From: Owenia fusiformis
Taxonomy: Eukaryota; Annelida; Polychaeta; Sabellida; Oweniidae
Length of the DNA: 64,000 bases
Direction of reading: 5' to 3'
NCBI GenBank assembly: GCA_903813345.2
Contig: CAIIXF020000011.1
Coordinates: 15,049,754 to 15,113,753, forward strand
The notes under the pieces are model-generated. The model had not been told where the DNA came from. It was given only the letters and a program-made list of their open reading frames with translations, and made no database searches. The translations under genes and the position numbers were made by a program. Shown piece after piece: positions 1 to 12,900 of the stretch. The first letter of the stretch is position 1; each line of letters starts with the position of its first letter.

Positions 1-169
1 TGCATTGCTCATAGTTATTTGATAGGCGCCCCCATGCCCGGTCATTGCCAGAGATCAAAACAATACAATTCACTTAATCACTATGGGTTTCTTTCTCATA
101 ACATCCACCCTTCGATATTGGTAGTACGAGATATAAATTATCAAGGCTTTCTGTATCACGTTGTCACTT

Positions 170-366
170 GCGGTGTATGTCATACTCATCTGCGGTATAT
201 GGCATATTCCGCAAATGAGTATGACATATTCCGCTCGTGAGTATCGGCCATATTCCGATCGGGTTTTCACTGAAATCAATGTCTGTCATGTTCAGTGCGG
301 AATATACCATACTCACATGCGGAATATGCCATATACCGCAGGTGAGTATGGCATATTCACGCGTAA
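170..366. repeat. Palindromic short-repeat patch
   Basis: About 200 bp made of alternating direct and reverse-complement copies of a unit like catactcac-atgcgg-aatatgcc and ggcatattcc-gc-tgagtatg. The copies point both ways, so the patch can fold into several overlapping hairpins. Open frames here are only a by-product of the repeat. A lone related motif (gtcatactcatg) occurs near 1801. Confidence 0.7.
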
Positions 367-483
367 CATTGACTTCGTATTCATTTTCGCTCCCTGTCAT
401 TTTTATTTCATAAACAGTGGACTATATGCCTTATTGGGGTTTCTCCAACATACAAGTAAATGTATTTATTTTTATATTGAATT

Positions 484-1080
484 TTAGAAATTACAAAACA
501 TAACATTTCCGTTGGAATCATAAAAATAAGTTATAATGATAATGAATGGAATGCCAAACATATAAGTATCATACTCACAAGCATACGTTTGTCCAATCTG
601 TAAGGCAGTTGACCGCGAGGCTCCATCACCATAAAAATCACGGTTGTTGATACGCAAAATATCTCTCCTGCTCGAATAGCTATATGTACGGAAATTGGCG
701 ACATACATGAGTACTTCGTAGGGAACGTCCGCCTTATCGAATATGATATTGTATATGCAAGACGAGTATGTGGGATAGTATTGCGGGTAGTTGGGACTAT
801 CAATTGCATTAAAGATGTCGTTTGAAGTAATGTTGCGATCGCATGATGGTCTAACTGAAAAAGAAATAATTTGCCAAGTGAATATTTTATTATATTTTTT
901 AAGCATGCCAATTTCAAAATATCAATATCCAAAACTGATCGCCAATGGTCAATGGTCGCTATTGTTTAATTTACAGATTTCTTTAAATAAGTCTGTGAAA
1001 AAATTACCTGTTGTTGTGAGAGATTGAGAAAATGTCAGCGAAACGCATACAGCGAGAAAAATTATTATCTTAAACTCCAT
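484..1080 (-). CDS. Small secreted single-CUB-domain protein
   Basis: Two exons, complement(join(484..854,1008..1080)), 147 aa. Exon 1 starts MEFKIIIFLAVCVSLTFSQS, a typical cleavable signal peptide, and ends at a CAG|GTAATT donor. Exon 2 follows a pyrimidine-rich acceptor ending TTTTTCAG; the junction closes in phase within a Val codon. Residues about 25-147 are one CUB domain: the first cysteine (PSC), the hallmark SPNYPQYYP, the second cysteine (SSC), and two later cysteines (YAC, MFC) for the usual two disulfides. The protein stops right after the domain, so it is a secreted stand-alone CUB module. CUB domains bind proteins or glycans in extracellular and immune proteins; the ligand here is unknown. 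Exon 2 ends in TAA at 484-486. A longer annotated protein is possible if further exons are spliced in place of this stop. Confidence 0.8.
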
Positions 1081-1123
1081 TTTAATGCTTTTCACTCTCA
1101 TCTGATTTTCGATCGACGACAGT

Positions 1124-1132
1124 ATACTTATA
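1124..1132 (-). promoter_or_regulatory. Possible TATA box of the CUB gene
   Basis: On the minus strand the sequence reads GATATAAGTATAC about 45-50 bases before the ATG at 1080. It is the only TATA-like match close to the start and would imply a very short 5' leader. Inferred from position only. Confidence 0.3.
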
Positions 1133-1150
1133 TCAACACCGCATGACAAA

Positions 1151-3954
1151 GTTGTAGGTCAATGATGATGGTGCAATTATCTTAACCGAGGGTTGTATAA
1201 AGTTTTTTCGGTTGATAGTCATTGGATGATGTTAATAGATAATCAGAACATATGTTTTCAATTGAATGTGAGCTCTACAAGTCATTCAATATATAGTTTA
1301 GAAGTTCGAGTTGGTACTTATATGTTACTTATCTAGTATAGGCATACGCCTCATTGTTCTGGATGCATTGAAAAGATAACATACATTCTGATTGTTCTAG
1401 TTGTTTATCATGCGCAGAAAACAAAAACGAACCCATTTCTCCTACCTGCCGAGCACCTGTGTTCTGAAACTTCTGGCAACGTAATTGTGAAACAGCATTT
1501 TTGCAAATCATTGATCATATTGAGTTGAAAGCGCCCTCGTTTCAGCATTGTTCTTTTGTATATCTACAATAGTCCATGAAATAAAACGTCTAGGACTCCT
1601 AACAAAGGAGCTGGTAGCGCACTTTTGCTCAGCGATATTTGATGTAAAAACTACGTAATCAGAGAATCAGAGTATCAACATTGCCTTGTTTTTTAAATAT
1701 TGGTGAAGTAAACGGTTTAAATAAATATGTGAGAGTAGAATGACATACACTAATATTATGTTTTACAAAATCTGTTCAAATACGTTTTGGGATATGGACT
1801 GTCATACTCATGTGTATTATCGTTAGAGGCCCCGTGCAAAGTTTGACTTTTTGAGACATTTGAAAAGTATGACTTCTGGAATCAGTTGATCAACTTATAG
1901 TTTTCAAATACGTGAATTTTTCACCATTATATCATCAAATACTATTACATAGTTCAGTTATCAATGGGAATTCAAGGGCTACATTTTATATGCTGTTCCC
2001 CCCTTCTCCATATATATGTTAAAAGAGGCGGAGTTAATCGGTCTCGTGTCTGCAAAGCCAGAGTATTGTATACATGAAAGAACTTCATGGAACTTTTGGT
2101 AATGTACATTTACACATATATTTTAGATCCAGACTTTGCATTTATTGATAAAGTAAATTTCTAAATTCATATAACACAGTTAATCTTTATACTTTTATCC
2201 TCTCACATGCCAAGCTACAGTTACCCAATAATACAACACTCTATACGCTGAAAAACTTCAGTCATTCAGTCGAAAACTTTATGTACAGGGTGGTCCAAAT
2301 TAGTGAACCCTTGTAACAAGCTATATCTCAGTTATACCGGCATCAATGGGCTAATATTCTCACATGTTTTAGAGGAATATCCAACGTTTTTGTTGGTACC
2401 ATAAAGGTCAGTCAGTCTTAAGTAGAAGTTGAATGGCATCAAGAGACATGCCTGATTTATGGGTAATATGCTCAATCCATGCTCCATGGTTCTGGATAAC
2501 TGCTATATACGCGAATGTTGAAATTGTTCCCAGTCTATCCAGCGTAACTAGGGGTATATTGTATTTCTCATGCAATTTCTTTATTTTCAGGAAATAAAAG
2601 TTGTAACTAAAGTTCTTGAGCAGTGAACAGCTTCAACATTCACGTTTTTGAAGTTGCAGCAGTTATCCAGAACCGTGGAGCAAATGTTGAAGTTGTTCAC
2701 TCGCTCAAAATAACTTGAGGTATAACTATATTTTCCTGACAATAGACTGATAGAGAAAAATGCTAGAAATACAAAATACCCCCAGATATGCTGAATGGAA
2801 CAGTGAGCAATCTCAGCATTTACGTTGCGGCATTCAACGAATGTTGAAGTTGTTCACTGTTAAAAAACGTTGATGTAAATTACTTCTTGAAATGAAATGT
2901 TTCACATTGCGCATTTTGATAACATTTAGTAGAACTATAATTTAAGCCAAAAGGAGTCTAAACTTAATATGGGGCCTTTGAAGGAGGACTTTTATTGCTT
3001 ATCCTACGAGTCTTTTTGTGGCTACAGTCAAAATAAGTTTATCTGTTGTTAGTTGCTTAAATAAAATGTTGTCGAATTCATGAATCAAAATAGTTTTTAG
3101 AAACAAAATAATTTTCGCCATTATCATCAGAGAATTAGTCTACTAAAATGTGATGACGACCAGCACTAGTAATTTCGAAGAGGAAATGGATGAATTGAAA
3201 ATCTTTAGGCGTTCCTTTTTTGCATGGAGATTCATGTATCATTATGGAACACTAGATGTGCCCTTATATTGTTCATTTGTTTCCTATATAATGCATAAAA
3301 ATTAGAATGAATATGTGGCATATTTCGACTCAAAAGCCGGATTCTTCATTTCATAAACTAACACCCCCAAATGCCCAACCATGCTCCATGTATCAGTGTA
3401 TGGTAACCGAAATTCCTCTATCGATTTCAAGTTTTTCAAAGCCTGTCTATTTTAGATTTTTACATGTCTTTATAATAAAACAGTTGAATAAAAGTGTATT
3501 CCTTGACTGGTACCACTTTTAATTGGTCCAAAATTAATTATTTAGCCAAAAATATTTTTAAATAAAGGTGAAATGTAACTTTTTATCAATCTATCTCTAA
3601 TTGCTCATCTAAGAGGAAACTGACAAAAATAGATGGAAATTTCTCATTATAAAAACATCCTATACATCGTACACGCATGCATATTAATACAAATGTATTT
3701 AATTCTCCGTTTTCGCTGTTGTTTACGCTATTCGCCTGGATCAGATACATTAATTCGAGATTATTTATAGCGGTGATTGGAAATTGTTAATAGCACTATC
3801 ACATTAACAACTGATGGACTATGAGAAGCACTTCGATTTAGAGACCATACACACAACCAATTTTTCCTCAGATTTGAAGAAAAGCTGCGTATTATGTGGA
3901 TTTTTAATTGATTTAAAACATTTAGACGCTTGTTCTTTTCAAAAGGAATAGACC
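1151..3954. other. Intergenic DNA between the CUB gene and the GPCR
   Basis: AT-rich, with no convincing coding exon. At 2284-2310 there is a TA followed by CAGGGTGGTCC, resembling the ends of the mariner-type elements elsewhere in the window, but without a convincing partner nearby. A minus-strand open stretch at 1329-1511 has two cysteines and a donor-like CGGCAG|GTAGGA; I could not link it to a gene. The last few hundred bases would be the GPCR promoter and 5'UTR; I see no clear TATA box. Confidence 0.6.
2481..2681. repeat. Inverted repeat in intergenic DNA
   Basis: Arms at about 2481-2504 (gctccatggttctggataac) and 2658-2681 are reverse complements apart from one mismatch. The flanks share the motif aatgttgaa(g/a)ttgttc, which recurs near 2840. 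Probably a degraded fold-back element. Confidence 0.5.
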
Positions 3955-6900
3955 ATGTGTATCTTGATACCATGTGGAGTTTTCATCTTATTATTACGTG
4001 TAAGTATTATTTTAGTGTTGGTCTGTGTTGAAATGATGCATTTGGTCGTCTAATCACATAAAACTTTAATGAATGTGCCTATCAACCTCGTATTAGATAA
4101 AATGCATCCGTTTTAATGGACATCTGATTATTGTCTTTGACGCACAAAAATGCAAATATGTGTTCCTTGTTATGTGTTATATTGTATTGAGAATAATGAT
4201 TTTTTCTTGCTGTTTTTTCATAATAAGTGATTTGCGAGCGTAGCGAAACCCTGTAGGATTATACCCAAACATCAAATTTTCTAATGTCATGTACAATGAA
4301 CGACTCTTTCCCATGTTTCCTCTATCAGGTTGTTCCTGTAATCACGAAAAGAGCAGACACTGTTGAGAAGAGGTCATGCGATGAACCCGCCTCTGGGTTC
4401 CTTTGTCCTGGGCAGCAAAGCAAATGGCTCCAGCTTAGATGTGCCCCCGAATATGTTATGATTAAAACTGCGAGCTATGGTATGAGCCCAGAGGTGCTGA
4501 ATGGACGAGATTTTCAGGTTTGTTTGCCTTTGTATCTGATATGGATGATATGGCTAATATCTGAATATACATATCCCATTTTCTTCCACAGGAAACACCC
4601 CTCAGCTATATAAGTAGAGTGGTATACTGGAAGGTTCTGAAAATAAGATATATTCAAAGGGAGATTCTATAGTTGCGAAGCTTGATGAAGCAAGACGAAC
4701 TTAATCCAGAGACATATAAAACATGTCTCTGCTGAAAGGTGCAACAATGAGTGCAGAGGGCCATTCAACGATCCAAGTGTCAAAATATATTTAAGTTTGG
4801 TTATTTCTTTAAGACTAACATATATTTTTATTATTTCCAAAGAAACACCCTGGATGAACATTATTTCAGCTGATATTCCTTTTGAAACATGGTGAATCTT
4901 AAAAATCTATAAGTGGGACTCCCTCTATAGAAGCTTTGAACTGAATTTACACTTCTTAATGCTGAAATTGATAGTTTATCCATACATTTTAAGAAAATAG
5001 GTATGTCAAGGAAGATGTTTTAAAAGCAAAATGTTGCCCTGATACAGAAAAAGTAAAATATTTCGAATTTTCTCTCTACAGGCCTTGTTGCCCCTTTAAT
5101 CTAAAGGTACGAACTTTATGTTTATGACATGTATGACCCCTGCTTATGATTCTGCGGAATACACTCTATATCCCGGTGTGAAAGAAAAAATGGTCCCCCA
5201 GGGATTATGGTCCCCTTTCTTAACGGCCCTTACTGGCCCTGATTGCGTATAAGATAATGAGGGAAAGAGTTGTATTTAGGTCACGATATAAATCAATGGA
5301 GAGTAGGACCATACTTTGACAGGACCTCCTACCCTTTTACACCGGCACTCCGTCTTCTTCTCATTTTCCACAAAAGAATAACTTTCATCATCAATTTGAA
5401 TTAAGACTCGTGCACAGACACTTCTCGGCTCTTCGCGAAACGATGACATCACTTAAACCAACTAACCACGCCTCGAGAATTAAAGCAATCTCAATTTGTA
5501 ACATTTTCTCAGTTTAGACTGAATATGTCACATTACCAAAATTGATTTCTTAAAATTTCCAGGAGGAGTGTCCAGATTTTGATGCAACTGCGGTAGGATC
5601 ATCTGTATGTTGGTCAACCGAAGTACCTTCCACTGTTCTAAATTCATGTAAAGACAAAAAGGTTTGTCAAATCACTCCTGCGACTTTAGGAGACTCTCCA
5701 TGTGAAAGTGACATTGCGTTCTTTACTGTGACGTATGCATGTTCTAATACATCATGCGGTTTTGATAATCCTCCTGGGGGAGATGGTTTACCAATCGAAA
5801 GTGATGACGATATCGGTGGCAGTATGGCCGAGGAAAATAAAAAATATGACAAGAATAGTGATGCAGATAATAAAAATAACAAGAAAGGTGGTGCCTCAAA
5901 AAAAGATGACAAAAAGGGTGGATCTAGTACAAATGATGACAAAAAGGGTGGTTCTAGTAAAAATGATGACAAAAAGGATGACTCTAGTAAATATGACAAC
6001 AAAAAGGGTCGCTTTAGTAAAAATAATGACAAAAAGGGTGGTGCATCAAAAAGTGACGAAAGCAAAGAAGATTCATCAAAAGAAGAAGAGAGCAAAGACG
6101 ACCCGGATAGAGATGATAACAAAAAGGGGGGTTCATCAGGAATGGATACCCAAATTGATGGAACAGACGAGGAAACGGGTACAAGTACATTAGAATCTAC
6201 ATCGACCTCTTTTACAACGGAATTATTTCAAAACCTCACAACAGAAGAATTCGAGGTTTCAACAATACGACAAGAGTTTATAACTTCAGCAAGTAGAAAC
6301 GATGATGTTACTGCTGTTACAGAGGCGGATGCATTAAATGCAACAAAAGATGAGATCACCATTGGACAAGAAATAACTGAAAAACAGGATGAAGATACAA
6401 CGATGCCATATGTACCAACTACCACCTCAGTCACAAAGCGAGATTCAGTAACACTAAATGAGCAGCTCGAGATTTCAACAGAACGACCGGAGCCTATAAC
6501 TTTTAAAAATGATGGTGTAAATGTTGCAAATAAAGAAGATTTGTTTGCAATTACAACAAGACAAAATATTACTCAAGGACAAGCAGATACGACAACACCC
6601 TATTTACCCACAAAAATTATCACACAGAAAGACCAAATCAACGTGACAGAAGATGAGGAAGGTAAAAACATCACAGCAACTACATCTAACTATTTTACAA
6701 CAAATCCACTGCAAAATATCACATCTGAAGAGATCGAGGTAACTACAACTACAATAAAACGACCAGAACTTAAAGGTTTCAGCAGTTTAAATGATGATGT
6801 TATTCCAAACGACCAAATCAACGTGACAGAAAATGAGGAAGGTAAAAACATCACATCAACTACATCTAACTATTTTACAACAAAACCACTGCAAAATGTT

Positions 6901-9900
6901 GTTCAAGAAGAAGACGCTTTGACGTACAATGGTGAAGGGTACCGCATTGATGAAAATGACATGAAGAAACTTTGGATACAAGTAGGCATTTATTTTATAA
7001 AATATGATTTCACTTCCTGGGGTCACCTCTAAAATAGAAAGAAATTACATGTTATAAATTGGATTGGTCTACATTTTTTATTCAAGAATAATAGATCACC
7101 TAGATCACTTGAATAGAAATAACAACCATTTTGTTTTGATCATGGTGTGGATAATTATGCTAGCTACATGGTGTCTGGCTATTAGGGGAAGTGAACAGAA
7201 ATACCAGGTTGAAATAATGAAATTAACGAGGGTATTCAATTTCACTGAATTTAGGTCAAGGCCAAAATAATCAATTATCCGTTAAAAATAAAGAATGGTG
7301 ATGTTCCGGTTGGCTGGAATGTGATTGAATTAAGGAAGAATTCTGTATCATTCTCTATTGGATTGGATACTTAAAGCATATGAGTACATCTACTAACCCG
7401 CTGGCATAGTACACGAGGATGGGGCCTGGGAGCATTATTATTAATAGGGGTTAGTTAGTACATGCATGAATGGTTTTAAATTTCCGATTAAGAATGATAC
7501 TGGGTTATATATTGCAATTCAAATACACCATCACTTCCAATTATAAAAATGACATCGCCCAGTTCTTTATGAAACTACAATGCACTGCGATGACGTAACT
7601 GTTTACCAATAATGGTACAGCAGCTCGGTTCATTACCAAACCATAATGCTCAGCTGAATATATACCTTGAATTAATGCACTGAAGTATTCATATCTGATT
7701 GGCCTGGGCACACTTGCCCTCGTGCATTGTGTGTACGGGTAAGTGCTAGAGGATTCTTTATTTCTTAACTTAACAACTAAAGAGTTGTTAAGTGCAGAAA
7801 TATCATACGATTAACAGATAATAAGATATGTTCGTGGAAGAATATAATATGTCTTATTTGACATATCATGTGTAACATCATAGAGACAAAGAAATAGTTG
7901 TCGTTTTTGCGTTTGATAGTCGTTAATTATTCCAGTAATTGAAAAAGAAATACTGACGCACGCTTTATATGTTTCAAGCGTTGGGAATTCTCTTTATTAT
8001 GCTGAATACTTACTCTAAATGACCTACGTTTGCAAATTAAGGGTCTCGCAGCCAGATTTATTGAGGCGATGCAATGAAAAGCAATCAAAAGCCTTTTATA
8101 TTACTAGTACTTGGACATGCTTTCTCATTATTCTTAAATTAAATAGCTTCGTATGGAAATTAAATAGACAAGTAAAGTGTGCATTTCAGTCTCTTATCAC
8201 ACCATAGGCTCCATCGAGAATTATCGCATGCCTTTGTTCAAAGGTGGGTAGGAGAACATCCAGGCTTTGATCAAGGTGCATTATCTCGCTTTGTGAAGTA
8301 AATCAAGTAATATTACAGAATTGTTTATCTCATAGTCAAAGAAATACCAAAATGTACAACTCTAAGTTGAAGTGCCTTATTGTGACATTCATATATTCTT
8401 TAATCCGAATCAGGGAGATTTTTGCCTCTCTATTGGGGTCATGTATCAGAAGGTCAAAATTCAGTTTTAAAGGTCACGAGAAGGTAAAATACATAGAGAT
8501 GATTATCCCATATGAGGTTAAGGATATTGGGATTATCCCGAGGCGAATATAATACGTCTGCCCGAGGGCCGTATGGCTTTAGAAACCGACGTTCGACATG
8601 TTTATAAGAAACTGAATGTTGAACCGTTCTATCTAATACTACAAGTACTACAAGTATACTAAGAGTATAAGCTAGAACATTTTCAATACCAGAATAGTTT
8701 ATTACCTTGAACGATTTTGAATTAATAGTCTCCATTCACGAATGACAAATGCTTCTCTTCGTGTATGGAGTTAATTTTGTTCAAAACATCTGTGACCATG
8801 AAATGACGTAAATCAAAGGAGAAACACAATTAAACAAGAAAATCATGTGTTTAAAAACAATTATGTAAACTAAGCACAATTAGATGCGAAATGCTATCAA
8901 GTTAATAGTTATATCTATAAAGATCATCAATCATGTGTTCCTGTTTTGAATATGGATGTCACTTCAGGACAACGTGATTCCAGGTAGTGAAAAATGACAA
9001 AGAGCAATATAACCTCGATCCAAACCCCAGTAAACCATATTGAAATATTTAGAATCAACTAAAACAATACCCCATAATGTGAAAACATTTCGAGCATAGA
9101 GTAAGCCGCAAAAGTTTAAATACATATAAATCTTAGAACACAAAATCATTCTAGAAGGTCTTGTATCAGTATTAATTGAACAACCATCGTGCATACGAGC
9201 TGAGATTACTCCAATGTGACGTACATTTCCAAAGATCAAGTTGACCCAACGGTGGAAAAAAAAACTTAGTTGTAATACTCCTATTAATGTTAAAGCTAAC
9301 TGAAACAGAAACACCAACTAAGATAAAACACCTCATTTTGATACCACATACGATTTGTCCCCGGAACGAAAATATTTAAAAACAAAATATGCAGATATGT
9401 GTTCCAATATACAGATGAAATAAACTATTTCACGAATATAATTTTGATTTAAAAAGAAAATGACAAAATATATATTTACATTTTATAAACGGGCAATGAA
9501 TTGTTTTTCAGGATATCGTGAAGCTGCTGTCCATCCTAACTAATGCAACAGGATCTTCGGAGCTAAAACACTTACAAGTAGGTTACATTCAATAACATGG
9601 TAAATTCTTGCACGACCCTCGTCAAATGTGTACCCGTAAACTCCCGTGACACTGCAAGCTAGTCCTAAACATATAATAAAACACTTCCATAGAAGTATGC
9701 TAATTCCTTTTTTGTGTTTACTTAAGTTTTTATTTATTCTTGTTTAAACCTTGGAATATTTGATAATTTGAACAATATAGTTAATAGGTGACGCGTAAAT
9801 TACCTGATTTATAAGGATATTTTAGTATATATGCCCAGCGTATTTATTTCCCAAAGGTTTATATTTCTAAGGCTATTGACATATATATTAATCGATTGAT

Positions 9901-12900
9901 GAACACGGTTATTGTGTCCTTGCTCAGGTTGAATTCATATTTTATCATTGAACTTTCTTATTCATAAAATAACAAATCAATATCAAAACAACTGTTCAGA
10001 AATAGTTCAAGGTCTCATGTTATCTGCTTATCATATACTTTAAAGGCCCCGTGCTTTGTCTGAAAATCATTAATTTATACTAATTTTATGACTTTAGAGT
10101 TATTCAAATTATATCTTCTGGAGTTTACTTTAAAAGAGATTATTAGCTTGAATATGAATAAGAAGGGGATTTCTATTTTGAATTCTCTGTATCAGTATAC
10201 TTTGTAACACCCACCTAGGATAGTCAGATTAATCTAATTTTCCATTGTCTTAGCTTCAAACAGAATATGTAACAAAAACTTAAAAACTTATCAATCAGTT
10301 TCTTTCATAATTAGCATAGGAATATGCGGTTGCCATTGACAATGAAATTGAAACAGTTCAAGCTGTCAGTAAATATGTAAACCATTTAAAATTATTGTCA
10401 CTCACTGGCAAACTGTAATCTAACAAAATATCGTGTTTTAGCATGAGAGCAGACTAGAGGCCATTGATTACATCCGGGTGATTGATAGTGTGCTTACCCG
10501 GATGAAAGAGCCATTCACATTTCAGCCAATCGCAACCAAGTCACTAGTATGGGGTAATGTATATAATTATATGTAAATTTATTAATTATACAATTGCTTT
10601 AGCTCTAGCTGGTTTTGTCTTTGGAGCTAGATTTGTTAGTTTGACTTTTGGATTTCTGATATATTTAAAAAAATACAGATGGTTGAAAGGGGGAAATTGT
10701 GAAGAATGCATATCTGTACATGCTTCATTGCTTGGATATGCTATTCTAATGAATTGTTGTTTCAATCTAGTGCTAGAATCTGTAAATTATTTATTTGGTA
10801 TGTTCAATTACTCCTGCTGGTAAGAATACCCTGTAAAATCAAGTTTATACCGGATTAATCCCGAGGCTTTTTGTGAAAGTAAAAACTATTACAGTATCCA
10901 AGGTGATTTGGGTTTTCCTGAAATTTGTCATGTAGTATTTACACCATTTATCATCCATAGAATAATCTCTGTTTCTCAGTTCAAGATGCACAATCCATTT
11001 TACACAATATAAGATTTGATTAATTAATAAGCCGCTATAAAAATAATCAAAATGTGCTAATCTAGTCTTAATATGCCTTACTGTAACAGTAATCCCAGAG
11101 CGAATTAATAAAGCATGGTCAGGTTCTAATAATCAGATTGTAGCGTTTCAAACCGAGACCTACACAGGATCTGTAATTAATTTTCCTTGGCAGTTGATAT
11201 GACAAAGAATGATGCATTTATTTTTCGTTATGCAGCGTTTTTTGGTTAATAGATGTGATGATTTGATTAACAACCTTAGGAGAAGTAATTTCGTGACGTG
11301 TGATTTGGCGTTTGAGTTTATCGACGCATTTGTAGCTAGCGTGTTTCAGTTATTCAAACGTTGGTCTTGGCACTTTAGTATGTTCATTTTTAGGCCACGT
11401 ACTGTCGTGGCCTGCCCCCCTTAGGCGAGTCCAAAAAATTGTTGAGGCCCAAAAGATTTACGGGGCTAAAATCAGATTCCCCACATAGATTTGGCAATTT
11501 AGGTAATGGACTAGCATCACTGTAAATTGGGCTCAAATGCTCAGATTTCGGGCCCAAAATTTCAAAATTTGGGTTTACAGTTTTGCTCCCCTCCTCTTAA
11601 TTTTCAGATCCATCCGTGATATGTGCCTTGTACAAGCTATGTAAATAATTGTGTTGATTATTATGCAAATAAAAAACATTCTCCTAATGATGTACGTACA
11701 ATCAATTCTCTCTGTCATAATATAATGTAATTTACAATTTTGTTTTGGTTGTAAAATGCCAAACCGAATCCATTTTTTCAAATAATTTCGACCTTATATC
11801 CCCATGAAAAATTATATTCAGTTTAATCCTGAAATTTAAACTGAATTGAATGTTAATGTACACATCTGTTTCAGAGCTTAAGATACAGACAATCATCGAA
11901 CACAGTAAAGTGACTGGTGCAATTCTATTTCCCGAAAGCTCCAACGCGACATCACACATATCCCTACCATTTCAAGTTTTCAAAGGGCAAAGTAAGTGCT
12001 GTGATTTTATTCCTTACACACTCCCTGATCATCCATTTTATAGTTACTTCAAAAGAAATACACTAATACAGGCAGTATTATTTGAAAAATTACACCATAC
12101 ATGAAATTCACTCATCAGTAGCAATTAAAGCAGTACTTAAACCGTTTCAAGTGTAAAAGCCTCAAATTAGTTCGTTTATTTTTGTATTCATAAAAATATC
12201 TTCTGAGACTTGCAAAGTATTAAATGTCACTCAAAATTGAAACTTCTGGTTGGGTTTGGAGACCAAATGTCGCAAGTTGCAAGTTGCCCGTTTATAACCG
12301 ACTAAAAGCCGCGATTACCTTGATTTTCCTCGAAGTACTTCTTCAGAAACAAAAACTCCGCCTTTTGCCCATTTACGGAGAATACACTTGGTGATTGATG
12401 CTATATAGTTTTCTGTCGAATTTCGTTCGGATTTCGAAGTGGGTTCTACTCAGTGTTCTTATTATCTCGATTACTCACCTAAAATAACATTTAAGAAGGG
12501 CAAGTTGTTTGTAGAATGATTCGGGGGAGTTTTCCTTATGTTTTTCATTAAAAACCATCAATACACTTTAAAACATTTTATTGACTTATAAGATTGCACA
12601 ATATAATCCCAAAAAGTTCTCATTTCAAGGATTATCTATGGATTAACACCCCGGTATTTTCATTTTCAAACCTCACATTGATCCTATTCGCTTTTGAATA
12701 ATATAAATGCTGTTTTAATATCTCTTTGAGGAATTTCCAATAGAAATCCAATGGTACAGTTCCTAGCAGATTTTTCAAAAAAATATCAAAAATGGGCCTT
12801 CATTATTCAAAATTTCGGCCCAATTTTTGGGTTTTGGGGCCCAAATTTGGGGCGGAATTTCTTCCAGACTGAAAATTTGGCCCAAAAAATAAACCACAGC

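Larger units (their letters stand above)
4329..5742 (+). other. SUEL (rhamnose-binding lectin type) domain of the GPCR
   Basis: Encoded by exon 2 (4329-4517) and the start of exon 3 (from 5563), a phase-0 junction. Motifs: LRCAPEYVMIKTASYGMSP, the first strand and the A-x-YG signature; then CPDFDATAVGSSVC, CKDKKVCQI, DSPCESDIAFFTVTYAC. The cysteine spacing fits the family disulfides. In latrophilins this domain binds teneurin or glycans; the ligand here is not predictable. Confidence 0.85.

Noticed and set aside
1329-1511. Minus-strand 60-codon frame with two Cys and a donor-like site
   Set aside because: No acceptor, partner exon or domain could be linked to it.
5667-6122. Minus-strand 151-codon Leu/Ser/Phe-rich frame
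   Set aside because: Antisense of the charged repeat in the GPCR exon.
10557-10823. Plus-strand 88-codon hydrophobic frame
   Set aside because: Lies inside GPCR intron 5, has no splice signals and looks like chance AT-rich reading.
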